Below are positions 43,020-51,518 of a stretch of DNA of 64,000 nt, in pieces; position 1 is the first letter of the stretch; every line of letters begins with the position of its first letter. Source of the stretch: Sinomicrobium weinanense. GTDB lineage: Bacteria > Bacteroidota > Bacteroidia > Flavobacteriales > Flavobacteriaceae. Below the pieces are notes generated by a model. That model saw only the letters and a list, made by a program, of their open reading frames with translations. It was not told the origin of the DNA and made no database searches. Location: assembly GCF_018863395.1 (NCBI RefSeq), contig NZ_JAHKRR010000001.1, positions 682,001 through 746,000 of the forward strand, written 5' to 3'. Made by a program: the position numbers and the translations under genes.

Positions 43020-44492
43020 ATGGAAGAAAAGAATGGCAAAAACCAATCCAAACCTTCAAATTCCAGGAGAAACTTTATTAAAAGTGCTTCTGTTGCCGCT
43101 GCCGGTTTTTATATCGTTCCCCGGCACGTTTTAGGAGGCCCCGGTTTTATTGCTCCGAGTGATAAATTGCTGATCGCCGGTGTAGGTGCCGGAGGTAAAG
43201 GTGGCGACGATATCCGGAAATTTGCAGCAGCAGGTAATGCAGAAATAGCATTCCTGTGCGATGTGGATGATCGTCAGGCCAAAAAGAACAGGGAATTATT
43301 CCCCAAAGCCAAATACTACAAAGACTGGAGGGAACTTTTCGATAAGGAAAGCAAACATTTTGATGCCGTTTCGGTAGGAACTCCCGATCATACACATGCC
43401 ATCGTTGCATTTAACGCTATGAAAATGGGGAAACACGTTTACGTGCAAAAACCCCTGACTCACGATATTCATGAGGCTTATATGCTGGGTGTAGCCGCAA
43501 AAAAATACAAGGTTGTTACCCAAATGGGAGACCAGGGTTCTTCCAACGACGGGATCCGTATCCTGAAAGAATGGTATGAAGCCGGACTTATAGGAGAGGT
43601 TCACACGATCAATTGCTGGACCGACCGTCCCGTATGGCCACAAGGTATAAAATGGCCGGACCAGAAACCGCCCGTGCCTGCCGGCCTGGATTGGGACCTG
43701 TGGTTGGGGACAGCACCTTACAGGGAGTATGAAGATATGGTTGTACCGTTTAACTGGCGAGGCTGGTGGGATTACGGAACCGGGGCACTCGGAGATATGG
43801 CCTGCCATATCGTAGGGCCGGTATTTAAAGTTATGGAGTTAGGCTTCCCAACGGAAGTGAATTGCAGTGTCAGTACTCCTTATGTAGACAATTTCAAGGC
43901 CGGATACTTCCCCGATAGTGCCCCGCTTTCATCTTCTGTTCACTTTAAATACAAAGGGAAGAACGGAGAGGATATCAAACTGAACTGGATGGACGGAGGT
44001 ATTCAGCCCGAGCGTCCGGAAGAACTAGGCCCCAACGAGATCATGGGAGGCCATAACGATCTGGGCAACGGTGTTATCTTTGAAGGGACCAAAGGAAAAA
44101 TGATGTGTGGTGTTTATGGAGACGATGCACAATTGTTACCGACCAGCCGCACTCAGGAAGTCAATGTTCCTCAAAAGTACAAACGTATTCCCGGACAAGC
44201 CGAAGGCCATTATAAACAATGGGTAGATGCCTGTATTGCCGGTTACGGAAAACAGGAAGTAGACTCTCCTTTCGTCGAATATGCCGTGCCGCTTACACAG
44301 AGTATTTTAATGGGTAACCTGGCCATCCGAAGTTTCAATTACAGGAAAGAGGTCAATGGAAAGATCACTTACCCCGGAAGGGGCATAACCCTCGAATGGG
44401 ATGGTGTAAACAGAAGGGTAACCAATTTTGAAGCCGCTAACCAATTCGTAAAACGCAATTACCGCGAAGGCTGGCCTGATCTGGAACTTTAA
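43020..44492 (+). CDS. Gfo/Idh/MocA-family oxidoreductase with Tat signal
   Basis: 490 residues. The N-terminus carries a twin-arginine signal (SRRNFIKSASVAAAGFYIV), so it is folded with its cofactor before export. The Rossmann part has LLIAGVGAGGKGGDDIRKF, EIAFLCDVDDRQAKKN, DAVSVGTPDHTHAI and HVYVQKPLTHDI, with the catalytic-type lysine in QKPL. The C-terminal part is typical of Tat-exported Bacteroidota members (WRGWWDYGTGALGDMACHI). The family acts on sugars or glycosides using NAD(P); the substrate is unknown, and catabolism of a modified sugar in the periplasm is plausible. Single gene. Confidence 0.9.
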   Translation: MEEKNGKNQSKPSNSRRNFIKSASVAAAGFYIVPRHVLGGPGFIAPSDKLLIAGVGAGGKGGDDIRKFAAAGNAEIAFLCDVDDRQAKKNRELFPKAKYYKDWRELFDKESKHFDAVSVGTPDHTHAIVAFNAMKMGKHVYVQKPLTHDIHEAYMLGVAAKKYKVVTQMGDQGSSNDGIRILKEWYEAGLIGEVHTINCWTDRPVWPQGIKWPDQKPPVPAGLDWDLWLGTAPYREYEDMVVPFNWRGWWDYGTGALGDMACHIVGPVFKVMELGFPTEVNCSVSTPYVDNFKAGYFPDSAPLSSSVHFKYKGKNGEDIKLNWMDGGIQPERPEELGPNEIMGGHNDLGNGVIFEGTKGKMMCGVYGDDAQLLPTSRTQEVNVPQKYKRIPGQAEGHYKQWVDACIAGYGKQEVDSPFVEYAVPLTQSILMGNLAIRSFNYRKEVNGKITYPGRGITLEWDGVNRRVTNFEAANQFVKRNYREGWPDLEL

Positions 44493-44524
44493 ACCCGGAC
44501 CGAAACAAACTTATATGGTCAAAA

Positions 44525-44577
44525 GAGCGGAATCGGGGAAGGCTTTAATGCTGTTATTTTCTGGTTCCGCTTTTTTT
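44525..44577 (+). terminator. Terminator of the Gfo/Idh gene
   Basis: GCGGAATC (44527-44534) pairs with GGTTCCGC (44563-44570), followed by seven T. The loop is wide (28 bases). It lies next to the stop of the convergent gene at 44585 and has an A-run on the other side, so it may serve both. Confidence 0.65.
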
Positions 44578-44584
44578 GCCCGTA

Positions 44585-44830
44585 CTACTGCATGGATAAT
44601 TTATTGATACGCATTTCGTATTCTTCCATCGCTGCACGGACCATATCTACATTGTCAGAAGCTCTCTGATGTGCCTGCTCCATGATTTCTTCGAGTTTGG
44701 GGTCCGGAGACTGAAACAGGTCTGTAATTACATGGTTTATTTTGTCTATACTGCTTTCCTGCGTGTTTTTAATATCTTCCAGCTTGGAAAGGATCTTTCG
44801 CATATGATCTAATTTATTCTCATCGCTCAT
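44585..44830 (-). CDS. Small coiled-coil protein of unknown function
   Basis: 81 residues, nearly all helical: KILSKLEDIKNTQESSIDKINHVITDL, a Pro break (SPDPK), then a second helix EEIMEQAHQRASDNVDMVRAAMEEYEMRINKL. No signal peptide. It could be a helical hairpin or dimer. I do not recognise a family. Convergent with the Gfo/Idh gene; divergent from the dehydrogenase gene (160 bases between starts). Confidence 0.65.
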   Translation of the reverse strand: MSDENKLDHMRKILSKLEDIKNTQESSIDKINHVITDLFQSPDPKLEEIMEQAHQRASDNVDMVRAAMEEYEMRINKLSMQ

Positions 44831-44990
44831 AATATTTGTTTTTTGTTGAAAATATACAACTTATCCTACATTTTTCCAATTTTTTAAAACTTATAAATAT
44901 ACTGTTAGAAGGAGGCAAAACAAGTCTGTACATTTATTTTTACTACTTTAAAGCCGTGGAAAAACAGATAAAAACCGGAAACAGACAACA

Positions 44991-45953
44991 ATGAAAGTAT
45001 TCGTGTCCCGCAGAATTCCTGAGAAGGTGATCGGGTTCCTGGAAGAACAGGGGCTGGAGGTAATATATAATAATTCGGACCAAAAGATGCAGCAGAGCGA
45101 TCTTATAGCAGCCTGCAAAAAAACAGATTTGTTATTGAATGTAGGGAGTGTCGGACTCAATGCATATTTTATGGAGTCGTGTAAGCATCTGAAAGGTATT
45201 GCCCTGACCAGTGTGGGGTATGACCATGTAGATTTAAAAGCCGCTGCACATTATGGTATTCCGGTGTCCAACACCCCAGATGTATTGAGTAAAACGACGG
45301 CCGATACAGCTTTTCTCCTGATGCTGGCCACTTCCCGAAAAGCATTTTTCCGGGCCGGGCAAATAGAAAAAGGGGAGTGGAAGGACAAGGGCTTCCTGTA
45401 CGAACTCGGAACGGAGATAAATGGAAAGACCCTGGGGATCTTCGGATTGGGCAGGATAGGAGCGGAGTTTGCCAGGATGGCCAGGGCAGCTTTCGGAATG
45501 CATATTATTTACAACAACAGAAGCCGAAATGCGAAAGCCGAAAAACTTGTAGATGCACGTTATGTAGGCTTTGATGAACTACTTGAAGAAAGTGATGTAC
45601 TTTCCGTACATACCAACCTCACTTCCGAAACACAGTACCGTTTTAACAGGGACTGTTTCCGGAAGATGAAGAAAACATCCATATTTATCAATACGGCAAG
45701 AGGTAAGATACACCACGAAAGCGATCTTATTACCGCCCTGGAAGAAAGGGAAATATGGGGAGCCGGGCTGGATGTAACAGATCCGGAGCCCATGCTTCCG
45801 GACAATCCCCTGTTGCAGATGTCCAATGTCTGCGTTTTGCCCCATATAGGCTCCGCGACCCTGGAAACACGAACAGCCATGGCCACCATGGCGGCAAAAA
45901 ACCTGGTGGCCGTGTTCAAAGGAGAAAAAATGCCCCAGGCCATCAATTCCTGA
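44991..45953 (+). CDS. D-2-hydroxyacid dehydrogenase (glyoxylate/hydroxypyruvate reductase type)
   Basis: 320 residues. NAD-binding motif LGIFGLGRIGAEFARMA; catalytic Arg in INTARGKIHHE, Glu in the DVTDPEPM block, and His in VLPHIGSATLETR. It reduces a 2-oxo acid such as glyoxylate or hydroxypyruvate to the D-hydroxy acid with NAD(P)H, or the reverse. The family (GhrB, GyaR, LdhA-like) is broad, and the substrate is not clear from the sequence. Single gene with a strong terminator. Confidence 0.9.
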   Translation: MKVFVSRRIPEKVIGFLEEQGLEVIYNNSDQKMQQSDLIAACKKTDLLLNVGSVGLNAYFMESCKHLKGIALTSVGYDHVDLKAAAHYGIPVSNTPDVLSKTTADTAFLLMLATSRKAFFRAGQIEKGEWKDKGFLYELGTEINGKTLGIFGLGRIGAEFARMARAAFGMHIIYNNRSRNAKAEKLVDARYVGFDELLEESDVLSVHTNLTSETQYRFNRDCFRKMKKTSIFINTARGKIHHESDLITALEEREIWGAGLDVTDPEPMLPDNPLLQMSNVCVLPHIGSATLETRTAMATMAAKNLVAVFKGEKMPQAINS

Positions 45954-46060
45954 ATAACGGAGGGTTTATACTATTTTTAGCTTAATTAACGTGAATAATG
46001 TTTAAGCCCTTTGGATCAAAAACATTTAAAAATTGCAACCTTTGTTTGAGATTTCTAACA

Positions 46061-46118
46061 GGCTCCTCTACTTCGACAAGTGATATACTGAGCTTGCCGA
46101 AGTAGAGGAGCCTTTTTT
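46061..46118 (+). terminator. Terminator of the D-2-hydroxyacid dehydrogenase gene
   Basis: Perfect 15-bp stem GGCTCCTCTACTTCG (46061-46075) with 46098-46112, 22-base loop (which contains CAAG/CTTG), then six T. It also faces the end of the convergent sigma-factor gene. Confidence 0.85.
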
Positions 46119-46165
46119 CTTATCCATTATTAACGTTAATTAGTTTACATTACGCTTATAGAGCG

Positions 46166-47416
46166 TTATCTTCCGTTTTTTTCTTTCAGCCGTTCAATTT
46201 CTTTGGACAGGGTTTGTTTTTCAGTTTTGGATCTGGTCAGGTTAATGGCTTGTTTGTAATGGTCAACCGCCTTATCAATATCCAGCTCCGCATACAGATA
46301 GCCCAGCAGCTCGTGGTAATAATTACTTTCGGACAGGTTTAATTTTTCTGCTTCGGGGATGGCTTTTTCGCGTCCGTACACTTGGGCGAAGGCAAATATT
46401 CTGTTCAGTGCAGTTATTTGCGAATATTCAATTAAAATAAGTTGATTGTACAATTGCAAAATATGCGGCCACTTTTTTTCGCCTGTTGAAGCCGTGTGCC
46501 AGTACGCAATACCTGCTTCCAGGTGATATGTTGAGATCTCATTTCCGTTGGTGGCGTTCACCAGGTAGTAATTACCCTTTTCAATGAGCGATTTGTCCCA
46601 TAGGCTTTTGTCCTGTGCTTCAAAAAGTACGGTTTCACCTTTGTGGTTTGTCCTGGCTTCCAGCCGGGAGCTCTGGAAACACATCAATGCCAGTAAAGCA
46701 TTGGTTTGTGGCGTATCTGTCAATAGGTTTTCCGTTAGCAGCAAAGCAAGTCTTACTGCCTCGGAACACAACTCTTTTCTGATGAGCTGATTGTTGGTTT
46801 TGGAAAAATACCCCTCGTTAAACAGCAGGTACAGTGTTTTTAAAACAGTGTCCAGCCTCGATCGGATTTCGGTTTCGCTTATTAACCTGATCCGGAAATT
46901 GTCGTTGCGGAGATTGGTTCTTGCCCGTTGCAAACGCTTTTTGATGGTCTCTTTTTTGGTAAGAAAGGCATTGGCTATTTCTTCTACACTAAAGCCACAA
47001 AGGATTTGAAGCGCCAGGCAAATTTGACCTTCAGGAGGATTGTTAGGGTTACATACCGTAAAGATCATGGCCAGTTGACTGTCTGCAATAATCTGGTCGC
47101 TAAACTCAAGCTCCTTTTCTTTTTCGTGTTCACCGGGTTTTAATGCCGGTCTGATTTGCGTTTCAAAAACAGAAATATGTTTGAAATAATCTTTTGTCTT
47201 GTTTTTCGCAACCGTATAAAGCCAGGCTGCCGGGTTATCCGGAACCCCGTTCATGGCCCAGTGTTCGGAGGCTTTCAGGAATGTGTCGCTGGCTATGTCT
47301 TCGGCGATCTCAATGTGCTTTAAACCAAAATGACGGCATAAAACAGCCGTCATTTTTGCATATTCCTGCCGGAACAGATGTGGTAAAAGGTCGTTATGTG
47401 ATGTTGGCCTGCCCAA
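46166..47416 (-). CDS. ECF42-type RNA polymerase sigma factor with C-terminal TPR-like extension
   Basis: 416 residues, about twice the length of a normal ECF sigma factor. Region 2: LFRQEYAKMTAVLCRHFG, IAEDIASDTFLKA, NPAAWLYTVAKNKTKDYF. Region 4: LALQILCGFSVEEIANAFLTKKETIKKRLQRARTNL. The ~200-residue C-terminal extension is helical with tetratricopeptide-like pairs (LGYLYAELDIDKAVDHYKQAI). This architecture, with a YCII/DGPF-domain gene immediately before it, is the ECF42 group, which has no anti-sigma factor. The start is a TTG, two bases after the partner's stop. Confidence 0.9.
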   Translation of the reverse strand: MGRPTSHNDLLPHLFRQEYAKMTAVLCRHFGLKHIEIAEDIASDTFLKASEHWAMNGVPDNPAAWLYTVAKNKTKDYFKHISVFETQIRPALKPGEHEKEKELEFSDQIIADSQLAMIFTVCNPNNPPEGQICLALQILCGFSVEEIANAFLTKKETIKKRLQRARTNLRNDNFRIRLISETEIRSRLDTVLKTLYLLFNEGYFSKTNNQLIRKELCSEAVRLALLLTENLLTDTPQTNALLALMCFQSSRLEARTNHKGETVLFEAQDKSLWDKSLIEKGNYYLVNATNGNEISTYHLEAGIAYWHTASTGEKKWPHILQLYNQLILIEYSQITALNRIFAFAQVYGREKAIPEAEKLNLSESNYYHELLGYLYAELDIDKAVDHYKQAINLTRSKTEKQTLSKEIERLKEKNGR

Positions 47417-47418
47417 TA

Positions 47419-47760
47419 CTAATCGCGTTTTAAAACTTCACGGACTTCAATGTTCCCCCCGATCTTAAAAATCGGGTTTTCTTTTGCCATTTCAACCGCC
47501 TCGTCAATGGTTTCTGCTTTTACAACGACAAACCCGCTGATAAATTCCTTGATCTCAGTATAGGGCCCATCCGTTACTACCTTGTCAGCTTTTACGGTTT
47601 TGGCACTTCCGGGAACAGGTAAAAGCGTTGTGCCTTTGCCTGCCAGTTTGTTTTGTGCGGCAATACTTCCCAGCCAGTTCATCCGTTCCTGCATTTGCTC
47701 GGGCGAAGGCTTAAAGTCGGTAATGTCTTTGAGTCTGAAAATTAATGCAAATTCTTTCAT
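47419..47760 (-). CDS. YCII/DGPF-domain protein, partner of ECF42 sigma factor
   Basis: 113 residues from the ATG at 47760. YCII-related fold: KEFALIFRLKDI at the N-terminus, MQERMNWLGSIAAQNKLAGKG in the middle, and the signature DGPYTEIKEFISGFVVVKAETIDEA. Such DGPF proteins are encoded next to ECF42 sigma factors and belong to their regulon in actinobacteria. Role unknown. Co-transcribed with the sigma gene (two-base gap). Confidence 0.92.
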   Translation of the reverse strand: MKEFALIFRLKDITDFKPSPEQMQERMNWLGSIAAQNKLAGKGTTLLPVPGSAKTVKADKVVTDGPYTEIKEFISGFVVVKAETIDEAVEMAKENPIFKIGGNIEVREVLKRD

Positions 47761-47848
47761 TTTTAAAATTTTTAAGTTCACCCTAATGACGGCTGACATT
47801 TTAAAATGGGGACAGGGTTTCTTTATTTTTTTATCCTGGAAGAATTTT

Positions 47849-48244
47849 TTACTCTAAATAGTTTATCCAGAATACTGCGCTTAAATATATCCACAGCCCG
47901 CTGAAGATAATATGAATCATTGTTTCAAATGTCTTCCCTTTCCACAGCTTTGACGAATAGCCAAAGAATTGAACAAACAATCTTATGCCCCAAAAGACCC
48001 CAAACCCAAGTGAAATGGTCTTGCCAAGTTTTGTTTCTATAAGTTCTGTTGCTGAAGTTAGGCATAAGAGCCCCATTAAAAAAACTACAAGTGCAATGAA
48101 AAAAGTATGAACGATCATCATTTGCCGGTTTATTAAACTCAACGATTTTAATTCATCGTTCCATTTGAAGTATTTTGGGAAGATGATGTGAACTAAAGCT
48201 AAAGCCATTAATAAAACCCCGATTATTTTAAAATGTATCTCCAT
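47849..48244 (-). CDS. Small membrane protein (four helices), last gene of five-gene operon
   Basis: 131 residues from the ATG at 48244, four predicted membrane segments (~5-22, ~40-62, ~72-95, ~105-128). It carries a conserved-looking RQMMIVHTFFIALVVFLMGLL stretch with His and Gln near the membrane. I cannot name a family. It starts inside the end of the methyltransferase gene (17-base overlap), showing tight coupling to the operon. Confidence 0.72.
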   Translation of the reverse strand: MEIHFKIIGVLLMALALVHIIFPKYFKWNDELKSLSLINRQMMIVHTFFIALVVFLMGLLCLTSATELIETKLGKTISLGFGVFWGIRLFVQFFGYSSKLWKGKTFETMIHIIFSGLWIYLSAVFWINYLE

Positions 48245-48983
48245 TCTTTTCCAATACAAAAGTCGTTATAAATGGCGTTGTTCTAATTTCCTGTTTTACG
48301 CTCAGGTTGGCCTGTTCAAAGGTTTGCAACCAACTTGACCTGGAGTGAAAATGTAAAAAACCAATGGTATACGCCATAAAATTATTCAGGTCTCTTAAAT
48401 GTTCGGTTACAAATATCTGTCCCGTTGTTTTTGTAACCCGGTTAAGTTCTTTAAAAAAGTCTGTCCTTTCTCTTTTGTTCCTTATTTCGTGTGCTGATAA
48501 AACAGCTAAAGCATAATCAAAAGAACGGTCTGAAAATGGAAAATTATCTGTTGTAACCCGGATAGTGTTGTCTTTGGGAGGATAGGCTTTTCTTGCTCTT
48601 TTGATAGATATTTCTGTGTGCCTGAAGGGGTTATAGAAATCGCACACGGTTAAGTCGCTGTCCGGGTATTTACTTTTAATAATTTCACTTGTCTCGTCAA
48701 ATCCCGCATTTATGTTCAGAATGTTCTTGTGGTCAGCATCTTTAAGCCACTTAAGTTGGTAAAGGTCTGAAATATCATAGATATAAAATGAAATGATCAA
48801 TGAAACGATTATGGTCAAGGTGGCGAGCAATGCAATCCCCAGGGTAAAAGACTTTACGGGTTCCGGTAAATGTTTCCTGAATACAATTAATAAAGCAAGA
48901 ATAAGGCCGGCAACCAAATAAAAGTGCCAGTTAAAACGGATGATGTTGAATACTCCCTGTAAAGGATTTCGTTTTAGTTCCAT
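48228..48983 (-). CDS. Membrane-anchored SAM-dependent methyltransferase-like protein
   Basis: 251 residues. Two or three N-terminal helices (~15-35, ~45-70) precede a Rossmann-like domain. Motif I is unusual (NILNINAGFDETSEII in place of the common DxGxGxG), the acidic end of the second strand is present (LTVCDFYNP), and post-motifs FPFSDRSFDYALAVLSAHEI and VTKTTGQIFVTEHLRD fit class I methyltransferases. The degenerate motif I leaves real doubt about SAM binding. Overlaps the DUF2071 gene by ten bases and the small membrane gene by 17. Confidence 0.78.
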   Translation of the reverse strand: MELKRNPLQGVFNIIRFNWHFYLVAGLILALLIVFRKHLPEPVKSFTLGIALLATLTIIVSLIISFYIYDISDLYQLKWLKDADHKNILNINAGFDETSEIIKSKYPDSDLTVCDFYNPFRHTEISIKRARKAYPPKDNTIRVTTDNFPFSDRSFDYALAVLSAHEIRNKRERTDFFKELNRVTKTTGQIFVTEHLRDLNNFMAYTIGFLHFHSRSSWLQTFEQANLSVKQEIRTTPFITTFVLEKNGDTF

Positions 48984-49708
48984 TTTTCAATTCTTCCTTT
49001 TTTCCAATAGTACGGAATATTCCTGATCTCAAATGCGTTGGCCAGAACCATACCTTTAAGGTTTAGCTTATTCAGAAATTCGACTTCATAGCTTTTTACT
49101 TTTACAGGCTTGGGTTTCCAGTTTTGCCGGACTCCCTCAATGATTAAAACAGTATTATCTTCTTTGTTGTAAGTAAAAGTAAAGGGCAGGGGGCCAGCAA
49201 ATTTTCTTGCGTCTTTCCAGTCGATAAAGGGTGATCCGTCAGGGATTTTTACATGATCTTCGGTTTGATCGATTTCTATCTGAAATTTCGATCTCTCCGA
49301 TTTTATGGTCAATAAGTTTCCTGTTATATTTTGTTTGATGTCGGTTGTTGTATAATTGTAATGTGTAAAAGTATTACCCAATATCTCCATTTTCTTCTTG
49401 TCTGTCTCTGATTTGATGATATACAAGCCTCTTAGCCGTTTTCCGGCTATGTTGGAATAACGAACAAAAATGCGATACCCTATAAGAAAGAAGTTATTCC
49501 CCATAAACTTTGGAAATCCCTTTGGTCGCAGTTTGGTTGTCTGAACCATTGCCACAGCGATAAATGCCCATTTGTCCTGAAATGTATCGAGTTCCAGGCA
49601 TTCGGGAACAAAATGTTGAAGTTGTTCTTTAGGTACGGCAAAAGTCAGCACAAGAGAACGCTCAAAAAAAGCCTCCACTGCAAACGGATGATTTTTTAAA
49701 AACTTCAT
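48974..49708 (-). CDS. DUF2071 (YqjF-like) protein
   Basis: 244 residues, soluble. The N-terminus (HPFAVEAFFERSLVLTFAVPKEQLQHFVPECLELD) and the middle block (KWAFIAVAMVQTTKLRPKGFPKFMGNNFFLIGYRIFVRY) fit the DUF2071 family, whose members have an acetoacetate-decarboxylase-like beta fold. Catalytic activity has not been established for the family. The ATG overlaps the DoxX stop (ATGA) and its end overlaps the methyltransferase. Confidence 0.85.
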   Translation of the reverse strand: MKFLKNHPFAVEAFFERSLVLTFAVPKEQLQHFVPECLELDTFQDKWAFIAVAMVQTTKLRPKGFPKFMGNNFFLIGYRIFVRYSNIAGKRLRGLYIIKSETDKKKMEILGNTFTHYNYTTTDIKQNITGNLLTIKSERSKFQIEIDQTEDHVKIPDGSPFIDWKDARKFAGPLPFTFTYNKEDNTVLIIEGVRQNWKPKPVKVKSYEVEFLNKLNLKGMVLANAFEIRNIPYYWKKGRIEKWN

Positions 49709-50100
49709 GGCAATGTTTGCAGTTTTAATTTCCGGTTCAAAACAAATTCATTATAGTAAACAAGCCCGACAAACAGTAACGCAAAAACAGCGTTAAGTCT
49801 GCCCCAGAGTAGCAGATCGGGAGTTAAAATAAACTCTAAAGTATTCATTATTACTACAATTATTATTTGAGTAATAGCATTGAATTTTGATTTAAACCTG
49901 GTCAAAACCCAAATTCCCATAATAATTTCTGAAAAGCCGATTAAAATAGTCAGATGCCTTGAATGATCTTCTCCCAGAATTCTTGCAACAATTTGCTGGT
50001 GTCGGGGAACAAGGTTCAGCATTTTACAGACAAGGCCGTTGATAAGCCAGACTCCCGTAATAAAAAATGTCAGGATTCTATATGTGTTTATAGCTGTCAA
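49705..50100 (-). CDS. DoxX-like membrane protein
   Basis: 131 residues with four helices and the DoxX-like pattern RILTFFITGVWLINGLVCKMLNLVPRHQQIVARIL, then TILIGFSEIIMGIWVLTRF. The start is TTG, overlapping the esterase stop (TTGA). DoxX-like proteins are found with SDR or DUF2071 genes and may carry electrons or quinones; the function here is unknown. Confidence 0.82.
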   Translation of the reverse strand: MTAINTYRILTFFITGVWLINGLVCKMLNLVPRHQQIVARILGEDHSRHLTILIGFSEIIMGIWVLTRFKSKFNAITQIIIVVIMNTLEFILTPDLLLWGRLNAVFALLFVGLVYYNEFVLNRKLKLQTLP

Positions 50101-51275
50101 TCCTGACTGTTTGCTTTAAGTTTCTTCAGCATTTCTTTTCCACCTTTATTATCAGGATTTAAAGATATTGATTTTTCATAATGATCTATGGCTAGCTGTC
50201 TTTTACCCTTTTTCATGTAGGCTTCCCCCATACTGTCATAGGCATTCCATGAACCGGGATAGTTTTTTATATTCTGTTTGAATATTTCAATAGCAGCATC
50301 GATATTATTCGATCTCAGTTGTTTATAGCCGTAGTTATTCATAAAATCTTCCCGGGGTACCATCGTATAGCCAAACTCTTCCGACAATTTATCAAAATGT
50401 GACCGGATTTCGTCATAGGTCATATTTGCTGTGGCATAATTGTCTATAAACCAGTTTTTACAGATGAATTTAAGAGCATCGAACATGCTTTTGTAAGTCA
50501 CGGAAAAATGATTTTCGGCTTCGTATTTTTTAAATTCCCAATCCATACTTTCGGGCGCGAACATCCTTAGTTGCTCGACGATGGAATCGACAGCCCGGGT
50601 ATTTTCATTTCCGATCGAGATAAAAAATTTATCAGACAGATCCTGGTGACTTTTCAGGAAGGATTTAAAATCGTCGAGTATTTTTGTGTTTCCGCCATCC
50701 ATGCCAATGGCCGGGCTCATCAGTATTGTGGCATTAAACAGGTCGGGATTTGTTACCTTAGTGTATAAGCTAAAGAGCCCGGCCAAAGAATGTCCGGCTA
50801 AAATACGATAAGGGGCAGTCCGGTAATTGGTATCGACATAGGGGATAAGCTCGTTTTGTATAAATTGCAGGAATTGATGTCCGCCGTCAGTGTTTGATGT
50901 TCCCGTACGGTCTGTTTTTCCGTTGAATAATTGAACAGGTGTAAGGTCTCTTCCACGGTCGATATTGGGAATGGCGATCACGATCATTTCGGGAATCCTG
51001 TTCCTGTCATAGCCTGAAAGGTAATCTACAAGGCCGGAAACATATTTGAAGTGTCCTTCACCATCCAGCAAATAGAGTACAGGGTAAGGTTTTTTGGTCG
51101 AATTATATGCTGCGGGCAGATGTACCCAGATACTTCTCGGTTCGTTCAGCATTTTTGAATGGAGCAGCAATGCATTATCGTTATTTACCGGAATGCTGTC
51201 CGGTTGTGCCCGGGCAACACAGGACCATAGAACAGCGAGAAACAGGAGGGGATAAATTTTTCTCAATAAGATCAT
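50097..51275 (-). CDS. Exported alpha/beta-hydrolase (putative esterase) with C-terminal TPR
   Basis: 392 residues from the ATG at 51275, which gives a signal peptide ending CVARAQ. Esterase-D-like fold: RSIWVHLPAAYNSTKKPYPVLYLLDGEGHF, and the nucleophile elbow AGHSLAGLFSLY (Ser of GHSLAG). The C-terminal ~70 residues are tetratricopeptide repeats (NAYDSMGEAYMKKGKRQLAIDHYEKSISL). Similar proteins act as esterases of siderophores or acyl esters, but the substrate is unknown. First gene of the operon; its stop overlaps the DoxX TTG start. Confidence 0.88.
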   Translation of the reverse strand: MILLRKIYPLLFLAVLWSCVARAQPDSIPVNNDNALLLHSKMLNEPRSIWVHLPAAYNSTKKPYPVLYLLDGEGHFKYVSGLVDYLSGYDRNRIPEMIVIAIPNIDRGRDLTPVQLFNGKTDRTGTSNTDGGHQFLQFIQNELIPYVDTNYRTAPYRILAGHSLAGLFSLYTKVTNPDLFNATILMSPAIGMDGGNTKILDDFKSFLKSHQDLSDKFFISIGNENTRAVDSIVEQLRMFAPESMDWEFKKYEAENHFSVTYKSMFDALKFICKNWFIDNYATANMTYDEIRSHFDKLSEEFGYTMVPREDFMNNYGYKQLRSNNIDAAIEIFKQNIKNYPGSWNAYDSMGEAYMKKGKRQLAIDHYEKSISLNPDNKGGKEMLKKLKANSQD

Positions 51276-51368
51276 GCTATTAAATTTTGTTTTGGAAAGC
51301 ACCCCGTAACAGGTATGAGATTTTTTAACGCACCAGGTGAGGCTTATGTAAATGTAAATCAACACACA

Positions 51369-51376
51369 CAAATATA
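51369..51376 (-). promoter_or_regulatory. -7 box (TATATTTG) for the esterase-methyltransferase operon
   Basis: The minus strand reads TATATTTG, ~93 bases before the esterase start. It is the only exact -7 match seen upstream; no TTG at -33. Confidence 0.45.
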
Positions 51377-51518
51377 CATAATTAGATACCTTATAGAGCC
51401 TTCCCTGAAAAATGTATAAAAAACATAATATTAGATTTGGCTAACACAGGCGTAGATATGGAAAAATAAATCCGCCCCTGACTTGCCAACTTTGTCCTGT
51501 AATTTAAAAACAATAATT

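Noticed and set aside
42845-43051. 68-codon frame upstream of the Gfo/Idh gene
   Set aside because: Antisense to the start of the real gene, hydrophobic only by chance of A/T-rich sequence, no support.
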